Of a stretch of DNA of 64,000 bases, positions 13,552-24,177 are shown in pieces. Below the pieces are notes generated by a model that worked only from the letters and a program-made list of their open reading frames with translations, was not told the DNA's origin and searched no databases. Position 1 is the stretch's first letter. Every line of letters starts with the position of its first letter. The position numbers and the translations under genes are program-made. Source of the DNA: Diphasiastrum complanatum (Eukaryota; Streptophyta; Lycopodiopsida; Lycopodiales; Lycopodiaceae); NCBI GenBank assembly GCA_029204225.1, contig CM055111.1:47421224-47485223 (forward strand), in the 5' to 3' direction.

Positions 13552-15038
13552 AGAAGAACAAGTACAAGGTTACTTGTTTCTCATGTGGCAAAAAGGGGCA
13601 TTTTGCCTCCCAATGCTACAAAAGGAAAAAACAAGCCAACATCACTTGTGAAGATGAATCTCCTTGTGACAAAGAAGATTCACTTATGATGTCTAACTTT
13701 TCATCTTTCTCTTTCAAGCATTCTAATGTATGGTGGCTAGATAGTGGTGCCTCATCCCACATGAGTAGTGATAAAAACTCTTTTTGTAATCTTGTACCAT
13801 ACAAAGGATCTAGAAGCTGTATCTGTACAGCAAATGATGAGGAATGTATGATAGAAGGCATAGGAAGCATATCTCTAGATAAGCTTGATCTCAATGATGT
13901 GCTCTATGTTCCTAGTTTGACTAAAAATCTAATAAGTGTAGGCCAACTCAATGATGATGGTCTACAAGTAGACTTTAAAGATGGTACTTGCTTGATCACA
14001 AAAGATGATGATATAATAGCATCATGTTCTCGTTTTGGATGGTTATTCAAGCTTGATGGAAATGGAAATGCTAATCTTTGCTCGGATATTGTGCTACAAG
14101 GAAAGCTTTCAAATGAAGATCTATGGCATAGGAGGTTGGGCCATCCCAACTCCAAGGCCATGCAATCTATGTGCAAGTTGGAGCTAGCTCATGGTTTGCC
14201 TAAGTCCATAATCAAGGAGCCAAGTCCTTGTGATGCATGTGCATTGGCCAAATCACATGCAAGGCCACATCAAAGATCAACCATCAAGTCCAGAGCACCT
14301 TTGAAACTCATCCATAGTGACATCCATTTCTCATCCACCCAGAGCAAGGGTGGAGCTACATGTTTTATAACATTTATTGATGATTACTCATGTTTTTGTT
14401 GGGTTTACCTCTTATCTTCTAAAGCACTTGCATATGAAGCTTTTGTGAAGTTCAAAGCTTTTGTTGAGAATCAACTATCTTGTAAAATTAAAGCCTTGAG
14501 AAGTGATAATGGAGGTGAATACATCTCCACAAAGTTCATAAACTTTTGTGATGATTTTGGCATTAGAAGAGATTTCACTTGTTCATACTCTCCTCAATCT
14601 AATGGAGTGGCCAAAAGAAAAAATAGAACTCTATGTGAATGTGCAAAGGCACTTAGACTAGGAGCCTCTCGTTCTAAAGATTATTGGGGAGAAGCCATAG
14701 GATGTGCTAATTATCTTTGCAATTTTTTGCCAAATCATGCTATAGAAGATATTGCACCTTATGAAAAGTTCATTGGAAGGAAACCCGAGGTCAATCATCT
14801 TAGAACATTTGGATGTGTATGTTTTGTACATGTACCTCTTGAAACAAGAAAAAAAGAAGATGCTAATGCTCTTAAAGACATTATGATAGGCTACTCAAGT
14901 AAAGCCTATAGGATTTTTGTTCCATCTACTAATCAAACTATGATAAGTAGAGATGTGATCTTCCATGAAGATCGAATGTACATGAAGGACAATGTGCAGG
15001 AATCTCAAGAGCTTATTCATCAAGGAGGAGTCTCTTAA
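13548..15038 (+). CDS. Element B pol part 1: zinc knuckle, protease, integrase
   Basis: An uninterrupted frame of 496 codons. Residues about 10-23 are the CX2CX4HX4C knuckle. WWLDSGASSHMS at about 62-73 carries the aspartic protease DSG. DLWHRRLGHPNSK at about 191-203 is the GAG pre-integrase domain. The integrase core follows with IHSDIHFSS, FIDDYSCFCWVYL and SDNGGEY (catalytic D and D), then PQSNGVAKRKNRTL with the catalytic glutamate position changed in the usual GVAERKNRT word. The copia integrase C-terminal word SRDVIFHE is near residue 467. The frame starts at the knuckle because gag upstream is out of frame. It would normally be one polyprotein with gag and RT. Confidence 0.88.
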   Translation: MKKNKYKVTCFSCGKKGHFASQCYKRKKQANITCEDESPCDKEDSLMMSNFSSFSFKHSNVWWLDSGASSHMSSDKNSFCNLVPYKGSRSCICTANDEECMIEGIGSISLDKLDLNDVLYVPSLTKNLISVGQLNDDGLQVDFKDGTCLITKDDDIIASCSRFGWLFKLDGNGNANLCSDIVLQGKLSNEDLWHRRLGHPNSKAMQSMCKLELAHGLPKSIIKEPSPCDACALAKSHARPHQRSTIKSRAPLKLIHSDIHFSSTQSKGGATCFITFIDDYSCFCWVYLLSSKALAYEAFVKFKAFVENQLSCKIKALRSDNGGEYISTKFINFCDDFGIRRDFTCSYSPQSNGVAKRKNRTLCECAKALRLGASRSKDYWGEAIGCANYLCNFLPNHAIEDIAPYEKFIGRKPEVNHLRTFGCVCFVHVPLETRKKEDANALKDIMIGYSSKAYRIFVPSTNQTMISRDVIFHEDRMYMKDNVQESQELIHQGGVS

Positions 15039-15232
15039 TCAAGTATTGATCAAGATGAAGACCTGTTGGGGCCAAGATCACAAGAGAAGCCGAGTCTACC
15101 AATGACTCCAAGAAGGTCAACCTGAGAGAGATCTGAGCCTAGAAGACTCACCTACTTGGGAAAAGGCAAACAAGTGGAGGATTCAAGTTCTCTACATGCT
15201 TTTCACACACTTCCATTGAAGAACCATCAAGT

Positions 15233-16752
15233 GTGGAGGAAGCTCTTCAATCAAAGGATTGGATCAAAGCTATGGAGGCCGAGTATGAAGCTTTGATGCA
15301 AAATGAGACTTGGCAACTTGTAGATCCACCTAATGACAAGCATGTCATTGGATGCAAGTGGGTCTATAGAATCAAGCTCAATAATGATGAATCAATCAAT
15401 AAGTTCAAAGTAAGGCTTTGTGCTAAAGGCTATGCCCAAATCAAAGGCATAGATTATGAAGAAACCTTTGCTCTCGTAGCAAAGATGGTAACCATTAAAA
15501 GTCTCATTACTTTTATGATTGGAAAATGCTTCAACTTGATGTTTCCAATCCTTTCTTAAATGGTTACTTAGAAGAAGAAATATATATACATCAACCTCCA
15601 AGTTTTGTTGAGAAGGGAAAAGGATCAAAAGTATGCTTACTTTTGAAAAGTCTTTATGGCTTGAAACAAGCTCCAAGGGCTTGGTATGAGAGGTTGAACA
15701 CTTATCTTCTTTCTATTGGTTTCAAGATTAGTTCATATGATCCATAATTATATCTTAAACATGTTGGTAATGATATAATCATGTTGCTTATTTATGTTGA
15801 TGACATTCTATTATGTGGAAGCAACATGGATTTACTTGTTGATACCAGGATCTCCTTAGGAAAAGAATTCAAAATGCAAGATCTTGGATTTTTACATCAT
15901 GTACTTGGATTAGAGATCAAGAACTCTAATGACTTAGCTTTCATTTCTCAAGAAAGTTATGTAAGATCTATGCTTAAGAAGTTTAAAATGCAAGATTGTA
16001 AAAGCATAGATACTCCTATGGAGTCTAATGTTAAAGACACTAAAATTTGTGATGAAGCATCCTTTGAGGACATCACACTTTTTAAAAGTCTAGTAGGCTC
16101 TTTAATATGGCTCACTATCACTAGGGTTGATCTCAGTTTTAGTGTGCATAAGCTTAGTCAAAGCATACAAAATCCAAAGATCCATGATTGAAAAAAGGGG
16201 AAGAGGATTTTGAGATATGTTGCATCTACTCAAGACTATGGACTTTGTTTTAAAAGACATGATTTAAGCCTTGTTGCCTTTTTATATTCGAATTTTGCAG
16301 GTGATAAGGTGGATAGAAAGTCCACAAGTGCTTACACAATATTTTTTGGAGGTAGTCTTGTCTCTTGGAAATCTAAGATGCAAGACACTATCTCCTTATC
16401 CTCATGTGAAGCCGAGTACAAGGCTTTGACTATCACAACAAAGGAAGTCATTTGGATCAAAAGATTACTAGTGGAGCTCGGGATCATTCAAGAGGAGGAA
16501 ATACCTTGCATCAAATGTGATAGCATCTCGGCCCAATATCTTGCAAGTAATCCAATCTTCCATGCAAGAAGTAAACACATAGAGTTAGCACACCAGTATG
16601 TAAGAGAAAAAGTTATGGATGGTGAAATTCTCCTTGAGCATGTATCAACTTCAAATTGTTATGCAGATTTACTCACCATGCCTCTAGCCAAGAAGGACTT
16701 TGAAAGACATAGATCAAATCTTGGCTTGATCTCCAAGTCCTTAGTATTGTAA
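15233..16752 (+). pseudogene. Element B pol part 2: reverse transcriptase and RNase H (broken)
   Basis: Pieces at 15233-15559, 15526-15747, 15781-16191 and 16210-16752 together give a copia RT. WVYRIKLNNDESINKFK and KGYAQIKGIDYEETFA come first, then [32 protein letters not shown] and the catalytic YVDDILLCGSN. RNase H follows with CEAEYKALT and SKHIELAHQYVREK. Breaks are a frameshift near 15530 and stops near 15745 and 16190. The linker 15039-15232 is also shifted. Confidence 0.88.
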
Positions 16753-16774
16753 ATATTATTTTTATTTTGAGGAG

Positions 16775-17321
16775 TGTGAAAATATTGTAAAATTAAAATA
16801 ATATTAAACTTAGAGATTCAAGTTTTGGGGTTTGTCCAAACTTGAGGTAGACTAGTCTAGTAACTTTCCAATTAGAGTCAAGTTAGATTTTAGTCTTCAT
16901 AGTGATGTGTAGGTCTAGAACCTATCAATAAGCATTTGAGGCTACTCTTGTACGTCAAAGGATTCTCAAAAAGAGAGATTTTCAAGTCTTATCCATTTCT
17001 CTTTTTGTCATCTAGTAGAGAGGTAGAGGCAATGTGGCATCTAGATTGTTCTCTCTCTCCACGAGTTCTAGAAGGCCTCTTGTATTATAAATAAGGTGGC
17101 TTTGTACCACAAGATTACACTTCTTCAAGTAAAGCTTCCATTTGATCCATTTGAGGTGTAATGATAGTTAGATTGTGATGAATGCTCTTGCCTTCATGCT
17201 AACTAGCTTGCCAATGTTTTCCATCTCATTGTTTTTGGAATAGAAGCTAGTTTAGTGTGCAATCATTCATTCTCTTGATCCTTTGTACTTGCAGCTAGTT
17301 CACATGTGTGAAAAGTTCTCA
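16775..17321 (+). mobile_element. Element B 3' LTR
   Basis: Begins TGTGAAAATATTG directly after a short purine-rich tract (TTTTGAGGAG) and ends AAAAGTTCTCA. Confidence 0.92.
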
Positions 17322-17677
17322 ACAGATCCAGCACCAAAGCTGTCAACAACAAGACTCTTCATGAAGTTTGGCATGGGCACAAGCCTAGTGTCAGCCATTT
17401 AAAAATCTTTGGTTGTATATGTTTTGTTCACATTCCTAAACATCTTAGGAAGAAACTGGATCATAGGACAAATAATTGTATTTTCATTGGCTATCCTGAT
17501 GAACATAAAGCTTATAATTGATGACCTAATTACTTAGTATAAATCAGCTGTTCATACATCTCATTATCCATAATAAATCATAATTGTGAATTGTTATGGT
17601 CCATCCGCCAATGTAGTATTTGTCTCTAAGGATGTAATGTTTCAAGAACATACATACTATGACTTCAAACAATCATC
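17322..17677 (+). pseudogene. Element A integrase C-terminal part, between nested elements
   Basis: Resumes pol of element A: SSTKAVNNKTLHEVWHGHKP and KIFGCICFVHIPKHLRKKLD. After stops near 17520 it reads VVFVSKDVMFQEHTYYDFKQ. These are the standard end words of copia integrase. Element C interrupts directly afterwards. Confidence 0.85.
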
Positions 17678-17939
17678 TGTCAAGAATTAGATTTGCAACA
17701 TCAAGCATTCACCATAAGCAATCACCAAAAGAAGACGGAAGAAGAACACGCACTGTCACTCTATCACACTAACACATACAGAATGTAAAATGTACAAATA
17801 AACCCTGAACCCTGATAGAGAGAGAAAACCTACGAGTAGACTAATAGACTAGCCTACGACTATTGACAACTGGTCACAACTGTCAACATTAATGTGCATC
17901 GTAAACAGTAACAATGAAGTTTATCATTGATTTCTAACA
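17678..17939 (-). mobile_element. Element C 3' LTR
   Basis: On the minus strand it begins TGTTAGAAATC after the purine tract ATTGAGGGAGAG and ends TTCTTGACA. Confidence 0.9.
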
Positions 17940-19643
17940 CTCTCCCTCAATGATAAAATTACATTTTTCAATCCCTAATAGAGTATGAAACCTCTCGAAT
18001 TTACATCTACCTAATGACTTAGTAAAAATATCTGCCATTTGATCTTCAGATTTACAAAAAACAAGATCAATGGCTCCATCAAGAATTTTCTCTCGAACAA
18101 AAATGGTAGTGTATTTCGATGTGCTTGATTTGAGCATGTAAAACTGGATTTTTGGCAAGGTCAATGCAACTTTGATTATCGCAAGATATAGTAGTCGCAT
18201 CCACCTATGGTTGACCTGAATCCACAAGCAATCTTCGTAACCATACCTCTTCTTGTGTAGCATTGTTGAGTGCTCGATATTCAGCTTCTGTCGATGATAA
18301 GACTACTATAGGTTGCTTTTTGCTGCTCCATGAAATTGCAGCTGTACCATAACTGAATGTATGACCACTAGTAGATCTTCTGTCATCAATATTACCTGCC
18401 CAATCGGCATCTGTATAACCTACCAACATTGGCACTTCAGGCTGATCATACTTCAAACGAAAATTCACTGTCCCTCGAATGTATCTGAGAATACGTTTAG
18501 CAGACTTCCAGTGTGCTTGACTAGGATCTTGCATAAATTGACTAACAACACCAACAGCATAAAAAATATCAGGTCACATGTGTGTCAAATAAATCAAACT
18601 ACCCACCAGTTGTCTATACAAATAAGCATCCACTTTCTCATATTCATCATATGTAGTAAGCTTTATGTTGACATCCATAGGTGTACTCAAAGGCTTACAA
18701 TCCTGCATATTGAACTTATAAAGCAAATCTCGTGCATATTTGCTTTGTGTAAGAAATACCATGTTTTCCTTTCGCCATACTTCAATGCCAAGACAATAGT
18801 GCATCAATCCCAGATCACTCATGTCAAAAGCTTTGGAAAGATCTGATTTAATGTCATCAATTAAGCTCTCATTACTTCCTGTAATAATCAAATCATCCAC
18901 GTACAACACAATGAACATTATATCTGAATCTTGCCTTAGAATGTAAAGATTAGGATCAGCATCACTCTTTATCATTCCCCTTCACTTGAAGTGTTCATCA
19001 ATGCAAGAATACCACGCCCGTGGTGCTTGCTTCAATCCATAAATGGCTTTGTTGAGCTTACAAACGAGATGCTCTCTCCCTGGCTCAACAAATCCTTGAG
19101 GTTGTACTAAGTACACCTCTTCATCCAGCACTCCATTAAGAAAAGCAGATTTAACGTCCATTTGCTGGATCTTCCAACATAGAAAGCAGAAATAGCAATG
19201 ATAGAACGTATAGTTACCATCTTAGCTACGGGTGCGAAGGTCTCTTCAAAATCAATACCTTCCTACTGCTCAAATCCTCTCGCAACCAACCGTGCTTTGT
19301 ACTTGTTGAGTTGCCCATCAGCTCCATATTTGATCTTGTATATCCATTTGCAAGTGATAGGCGTCTTACCATCAGGTAGCTCAACCAAGTTCCACATCCT
19401 ATTCTTCGATATAGCTTCCATTTATATTTCCATAGCTTCATGCCACTCCTTGTGCTCCTTTGCTTTATCAAAAGTTTTTGGTTCTTGAGCCTTGGGCACA
19501 GAACCCATTAGGGCTAGATTCATCTCTAATCTTGCAGGAGGTTTTCGATTTCTACTTGATCTTCTAAGCTCTCCCTGCTCACTTGATTCGGGAGTATTTC
19601 CCTTATTAGCATCACTTGTTACTGACAAGTACCACTTAGGCAC
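17940..19643 (-). pseudogene. Element C reverse transcriptase and RNase H (broken)
   Basis: On the minus strand: linker RRSSRNRKPPARL near 19560, then CKWIYKIKYGADGQLNKYKA and [32 protein letters not shown]-type catalytic word near 18900 (seen as IVLYVDDLIITGSN), KFNMQDCKPLSTPMD, and LVGSLIYLTHM. RNase H follows with YTDADWAGNIDDRRSTSGH and SSTEAEYRALN, then REKILDGAIDLVFCKSEDQM. The RT palm is interrupted by stops or frame changes near 18980-19230 and 18570. A full-length copia RT-RNase H would be continuous. Confidence 0.88.
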
Positions 19644-19699
19644 TCTCCTAGGAATCTCATTATTGACCCTGTCTTTTTCTTTGCCATGCTAGGAGAATC

Positions 19700-20621
19700 C
19701 TACGAAGGCCAGCAAAATACGTATAACTGGGCCAATTCTCGCTTGCCATTTGTCTTTTCTTTGTTCCATCTCCTTTTGTTTCTTGAAGCATTCACGCTCC
19801 CAGTGACCAGGTTTGTTGTAGTACCTACAATTTCTAGGTTTATTCTATCTTGAATAGTCGTGTCCTTGACCTCGGTCTTGATTCCAATTACCTCGATTCG
19901 GACTATCATTGACTTGCTCATGAAATTGTTGAAATGATCCTCGGCTTGAGTTTCCTCCTCTCGATTGATACTTTCCACGGTCAAATCTTCCACCTCGTCC
20001 TCTAACTCCAAGAGCTTGATCATAGCTCCTGTTATGATGATTCAAGTTCTCTTGACATTGCTCGTTCAAAAGTAATCCACCTAGATCTTCATAGGTTGGG
20101 AAGATTTTCTCTTGTGGCTATACTCGTCACAAACATCTGATGTGACTCACTCAGACTATTCAATGTCAATTGCACGATCTCACGATCTTGTACTCGCTCT
20201 CCAACTGCTACTAATTGATCATGGATCTCTTTGATTTTCAGTATGTGATCGGCAATAGTTGCACCATCATCCATCTGCAATGTATGCAATTTGTCTTTAG
20301 AAATAGTATTCGAGATGTATTTGTCGTTTCAAACAATGCCTTCAATGTATCCCACGCTTCTTTTGGTCCTTCTGAATCTGAAATATAGGGAATAATTGCA
20401 TCTCTAACTGATAAGTTGATGACATTTTGGGCTTTCCATCTTCTCCTATCAAATGTCCGCTGATCTTCTTCAATCACTGGCCTTGTCTCTTCACTTGTCA
20501 CGATCTCCCATAGCTCCTTTTCCATCAAAATGTTCTTTAGTTTGAATTTCCAAACTGCATAGTTGTCGGCACCTTCCAATTTGCTTGACTCATTAAGGAC
20601 ACTCTCGTTTAAAGTTCTCAT
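19700..20621 (-). pseudogene. Element C gag (frameshifted)
   Basis: On the minus strand it starts MRTLNESVLNESSKLEGADN and continues NYAVWKFKLKNILMEKELWE, the gag N-terminal word of copia elements. The frame shifts at about 20290 into TLQMDDGATIADHILKIKEI and again near 20090. An RG-rich tract follows (RGRGGRFDRGKYQSRGGNSSR, about 19930-20000), then a degraded CX2CX4HX4C knuckle near 19800. Protease is missing beyond. Confidence 0.85.
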
Positions 20622-20692
20622 TACTGGATAGATGAGTCTGGATCACAAAATTTATTCACACCACAGAACTGTAAATTTTTGGTTGTACACCC

Positions 20693-20937
20693 GATATCGG
20701 TACGACACGCGGGAGCATGACTGCTCAGGATTCTCTTTATCTCTGGCGCGTCGCTCTGATATTGCTACTGATATGTGATATCCGTATGACGCGCGGATGT
20801 ACGACTGCTCTTGGTTTTCTTTACCTCTGGCGCGTCGATTCGATATTGGTACGAACATGCTATATCTGTATGACGTGCGGATGTACGACTGCTCAAGACT
20901 TTTCCTACCTCTGGTGCGTCGATCCAATATTGGTATG
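20693..20937. repeat. Tandem repeat in element C leader, about 3 x 84 bp
   Basis: Three diverged units, each reading ATATCnGTAnGACRCGCGG, nGACTGCTC, TTYnTYTnYCTCTGGYGCGTCG, then ATATTGnTA. They lie between the primer site and gag. Confidence 0.8.
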
Positions 20938-21450
20938 AAAAAGATTAAAAATAGAGGGAATATGAGAACTTTCAGAGGGGATATTCGAGATTCCCCACTT
21001 CGGTGCGGCGAAGATTTTGAAATGTGTGATCGTTCAAAAGACAAAGATCAGTAATGTGAAAAGTATGAGGCCTTCTAACTCTAAATGGTAGTACTAGACA
21101 CTGTCTAGTGTGATTTGTGGTACTCCAAACAGACAAATGAGAGATTTCTTGGCAAACCTCTCACACAAATAGCACTTTCCACAAGTACTAGGAAGTATTG
21201 TAAAAAATCTCCCCCACTCAACAAATTTTCAATCTGTCTGATGCTGCCCTGGCCTTTCTGATGCCTCCGAGACTGTGCTTTTGTTCCCCACTAATGATTC
21301 TGAGCTCCAACCCTACAAAATACACCAAAGAAGAATTTCTTCCAACTGTTTTTGTCTCTCTTAGCTTTCACCTCCCGCAAGGGACTTTCTCACTTCGTTG
21401 CGGAGCCTGTGACAAGCTGTATCCACTGATCAGGCACGCATGACTATCGC

Positions 21451-21462
21451 TGCTCTGATACC
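21451..21462 (-). other. Element C primer-binding site
   Basis: GCTCTGATACCA on the plus strand is TGGTATCAGAGC on the minus strand, adjacent to the 5' LTR. Confidence 0.9.
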
Positions 21463-21463
21463 A

Positions 21464-21727
21464 TGCCAAGAATTAAATATGCAACATCAAGCATTCACCA
21501 TAAGCAATCACCAAAAGAAGACGGAAGAAGAACACGCACTGTCACTCTATCACACTAACACATACAGAATGTAAAATGTACAAATAAATCCTGAACCCTG
21601 ATAGAGAGAGAAAAAACCTACGAGTAGACTGATAGACTAGCCTACGGCTATTGACAGCTGGCCACAGCTGTCAACATTAATGTGCATCGTAAACAGTAAC
21701 AATGAAGTTTATTATTGATTTCTAACA
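21464..21727 (-). mobile_element. Element C 5' LTR
   Basis: On the minus strand TGTTAGAAATCAATAA to AATTCTTGGCA, 264 bp. Confidence 0.9.
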
Positions 21728-22577
21728 CCATCAATAAACGATGCTATGTCATTTCATCCTATTTTACGTAGCATGGATTCTTCCAACGTTGATGTTTCTT
21801 CTATAGAACCTACAGCTACAGCTATAGAAGCTGAGCAGCCGACAGTACCTGTCATCAGACCAGACCAAGCTAGCTCGAGCAGATCTGGAGAAATTCAAGA
21901 AGAAGCATCATCGCATTCTGGTCAACCAAACGTCCGTAGATCCTCACGGACGCGGACAGTTCCTGAGAGGTATGCACCTCAATCATTCTGGACTTCATCA
22001 GAAGAACCAGAAAGCCTAGCCAAAGCAATTAACTCCAAGGATGCTGTGGTGGCAAGAAGCTATGGAAAACTCACTTTTGACGAATCAGACCTGGACACTG
22101 GTCGACTTTCTTACTCACAAGAGAGTTATTGACAACAAGTGGATCTTCAAGAAAAAGATCAACTCTGATGGTTTCATTGCTAAATGGAAAGCACAGCTTG
22201 TGGCTAAAGGATACACTCAAGTCCAATGAGTGGATTATCAAAAAAATTTCAGTCCTATCATCAAGATGCAGTCAATCAGGACTCTAATTGCGTTAGCAAC
22301 CGCGGAAGACCTCAAAATGCACCGAATGGATGTCAAGACAACATTTCTCAATGGCAATGTCGAAGAGGAGCTGTACACCTTCCAACCGAAAGGATTCGAA
22401 GTCAAAGGCCAAGAGCACAAAGTGTGCAAGCTGCACAAAGCAATCTACAGTCTGAAACAGGCCGCAAGATCATGGTTCGATAGAATCAACTCTTATCTCA
22501 TTCAATTGGGATTTGCAAACAGTTCAACTGACTGTAATGTTTATTCAAAGCATATAGGCACCAATTCAGTTCACCTT
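21728..22577 (+). pseudogene. Element A reverse transcriptase N-terminal half (truncated)
   Basis: Contains the linker NVRRSSRTRTVPERYAPQSF, then in a shifted frame ENSLLTNQTWTLVDF and DNKWIFKKKINSDGFIAKWK, LVAKGYTQVQ, a stop, FSPIIKMQSIRTLIALATAE, MDVKTTFLNGNVEEELY and KQAARSWFDRINSYL. The copy ends at YSKHIGTNS, before the YVDD catalytic word, where it joins the 3' LTR. The rest of RT and all RNase H are deleted. Confidence 0.88.
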
Positions 22578-23710
22578 GCAGGAATCACAAACTTAGACAA
22601 CCAATTTACTTGAAGAGCGTTCACGACGGGCTTCTAGCTGATCTCCAGCAAAGGGTAACCAATCCCATTATAATTTTAAGTTCAGATGTTGAGTTTAATA
22701 ACTTGAAGTCATTGAAGACTTGGCCATCTTCAAAGACTTCCACAAAACTTGCATTTAGAACAAGTCTGCAGATTTACATTGTTTTTTGAGACAGTCTGCA
22801 GAAATGAACTATGTTCAAGATAGCTTCGCAAAAGTTTCACGACAGTCCAAAAGTTCAACTATTTTAATACCTTCGACTTTGTTCAAAAATTCCCAAATGT
22901 CATCTATTTTCATGTTGAACTATTTTTAACGACACCTTCGCCTTTTTAAAGGCACCTTTGCCTTTTTCGCAAAATCTCGAAGAGAGAGAAAAATGTTGAA
23001 GGTCATCTACTTTGAACGAGGAACGTTCCCAGCCACTTCCCAAATTTGCGAACTGAGAGAAAGCCACTTTCCTTATAAAGCGAAGTGAGAGAATTTGCAA
23101 CGCTCTCGTCCACGTCAACATTCCCTATGGGTTGATAGTATACACTGTACAGTTGTCACAAAAGCCATATACTTCCAGGTACAACAGCTTACCTAATTAG
23201 GTGACAGTCATTTATTGTAGTTAATACATGAATGAAATCTATAAATAGATCATCCGAGCACAGATTGTTAGTTTCTCCATCCATGAGACGCATTATTTGA
23301 GCCTCCCAATTATGCCGTCAATTTTTTGTTGTAATTGCTATTTGTATTGTGCTTCAATGTAATATAGCAGCAGCACGTTTTTATCTATCTACAACGACGC
23401 CTGAGGAACTCGCGATATAATACTGCTCTTCCATTTATTTCAGAACTATACTTCACATTGAATCTGATTTCAGTAGTACCACACACAAACCATCTCTAAT
23501 CTCTTCGGTGACTGTACTCTTGTTTTTAGAGTATGAATTAATTTTTAAGATCCTGTTGGGCACTCAGAAGCATAAAGCTATGATTATCTTTAGCATAAGT
23601 TGTCTATTAGACTGGTTTTGCACCTAGCAGCCGATTAGAACAGGAGAGCTGTTCCGCAGTATTCCTGTTCTCTCTCTGTTCTCATTCTTCCTATCTCCCT
23701 TGCCCCATCA
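22578..23710 (+). mobile_element. Element A 3' LTR (5' truncated)
   Basis: Aligns with 8422-9817 from about position 8542 onward (GCARGAATyACAAACTTAGACAA) and ends CTTGCCCCATCA. It is followed by the AGTAA duplication. A further internal gap is present near 23395 (the segment corresponding to 9380-9500 is shortened). Confidence 0.9.
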
Positions 23711-23892
23711 AGTAAGAGAAGATTGGACTATGAAATGTTATCTACAATGCAAGTTGTTGAGTTAAACGTATTTTGTACATGGATAACAACTGACATTCAA
23801 CGTTGACACCTATTTTCCTCACTATGCTAACTTGCGCGGTTTTGTGTGGTGGGATATGGTGACATGTACCAGTTGAATGTCTTGAAATATAT

Positions 23893-23998
23893 TTTGCTTT
23901 ACGGTGCTTTCTAGTATTGTATACTATTCAGCTATTTCCTTGTTGGTTTATGAATAAAGGTTTTAAAGTTTTTGGTCTTGACTTGTCAAGAGGAGCTT
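23893..23998 (+). repeat. Dispersed repeat, copy 2
   Basis: Similar to 3150-3260, described there. This copy has no microsatellite behind it. It lies between element A and the Penelope-like element. Confidence 0.6.
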
Positions 23999-24177
23999 TG
24001 ATCTGTTTATCTATCTCTATGCATCCTTGAGGTGTAAATCCAACTGTCATTTGGTCAGAATAGTACCAAAACCTTTACCTTACTTGGATTCATAAGCTAA
24101 CAGGAGTTTTTTGACAAGATGCTGTAAACCTAGGTTATGGGGAGCTCCTTCATCCCCCTAATCTATTCATTCACATT

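Larger units (their letters stand above)
11513..17321 (+). mobile_element. Element B: full-length Ty1/copia retrotransposon nested in A
   Basis: LTRs of 548 and 547 bp differ by about 14 substitutions and one indel (counted by eye, about 2.6 percent). Flanking repeats are ACAAA (11508-11512) and ACAGA (17322-17326), a target duplication with one change. The A pol reading ...YVQN resumes as SSTKAVNNKT after the element. Features in order: LTR, primer site, gag, knuckle, protease, integrase, RT, RNase H, purine tract, LTR. It is complete in structure but has several stops. Confidence 0.93.
17678..21727 (-). mobile_element. Element C: Ty1/copia retrotransposon nested in A, integrase deleted
   Basis: LTRs of 262 bp (17678-17939) and 264 bp (21464-21727) differ by about 10 substitutions and one indel. 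Flanking bases TCATC (17673-17677) and CCATC (21728-21732) fit a target duplication with one change. On the minus strand the order is LTR, primer site, leader with a tandem repeat, gag, RT, RNase H, purine tract, LTR. Protease and integrase are absent: gag near 19700 leads almost directly to the linker before RT, so the 4.05-kb copy lost about 1.5 kb. It also carries stops. Confidence 0.92.
8422..23710 (+). mobile_element. Element A: Ty1/copia retrotransposon, host of two nested insertions
   Basis: LTRs at 8422-9817 and 22578-23710 flank a copia-type interior (gag, protease, integrase, RT). The direct repeat AGTAA lies immediately outside both ends (8417-8421 and 23711-23715), as expected for a 5-bp target-site duplication. 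Elements B and C interrupt the pol gene, each at a point where the A reading resumes afterwards. Removing them leaves about 5.4 kb. The reverse transcriptase tail, RNase H and the 5' end of the 3' LTR are missing, with pol sequence running straight into the LTR at about 22577. Many stops and frameshifts make it non-autonomous and old. Confidence 0.93.
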
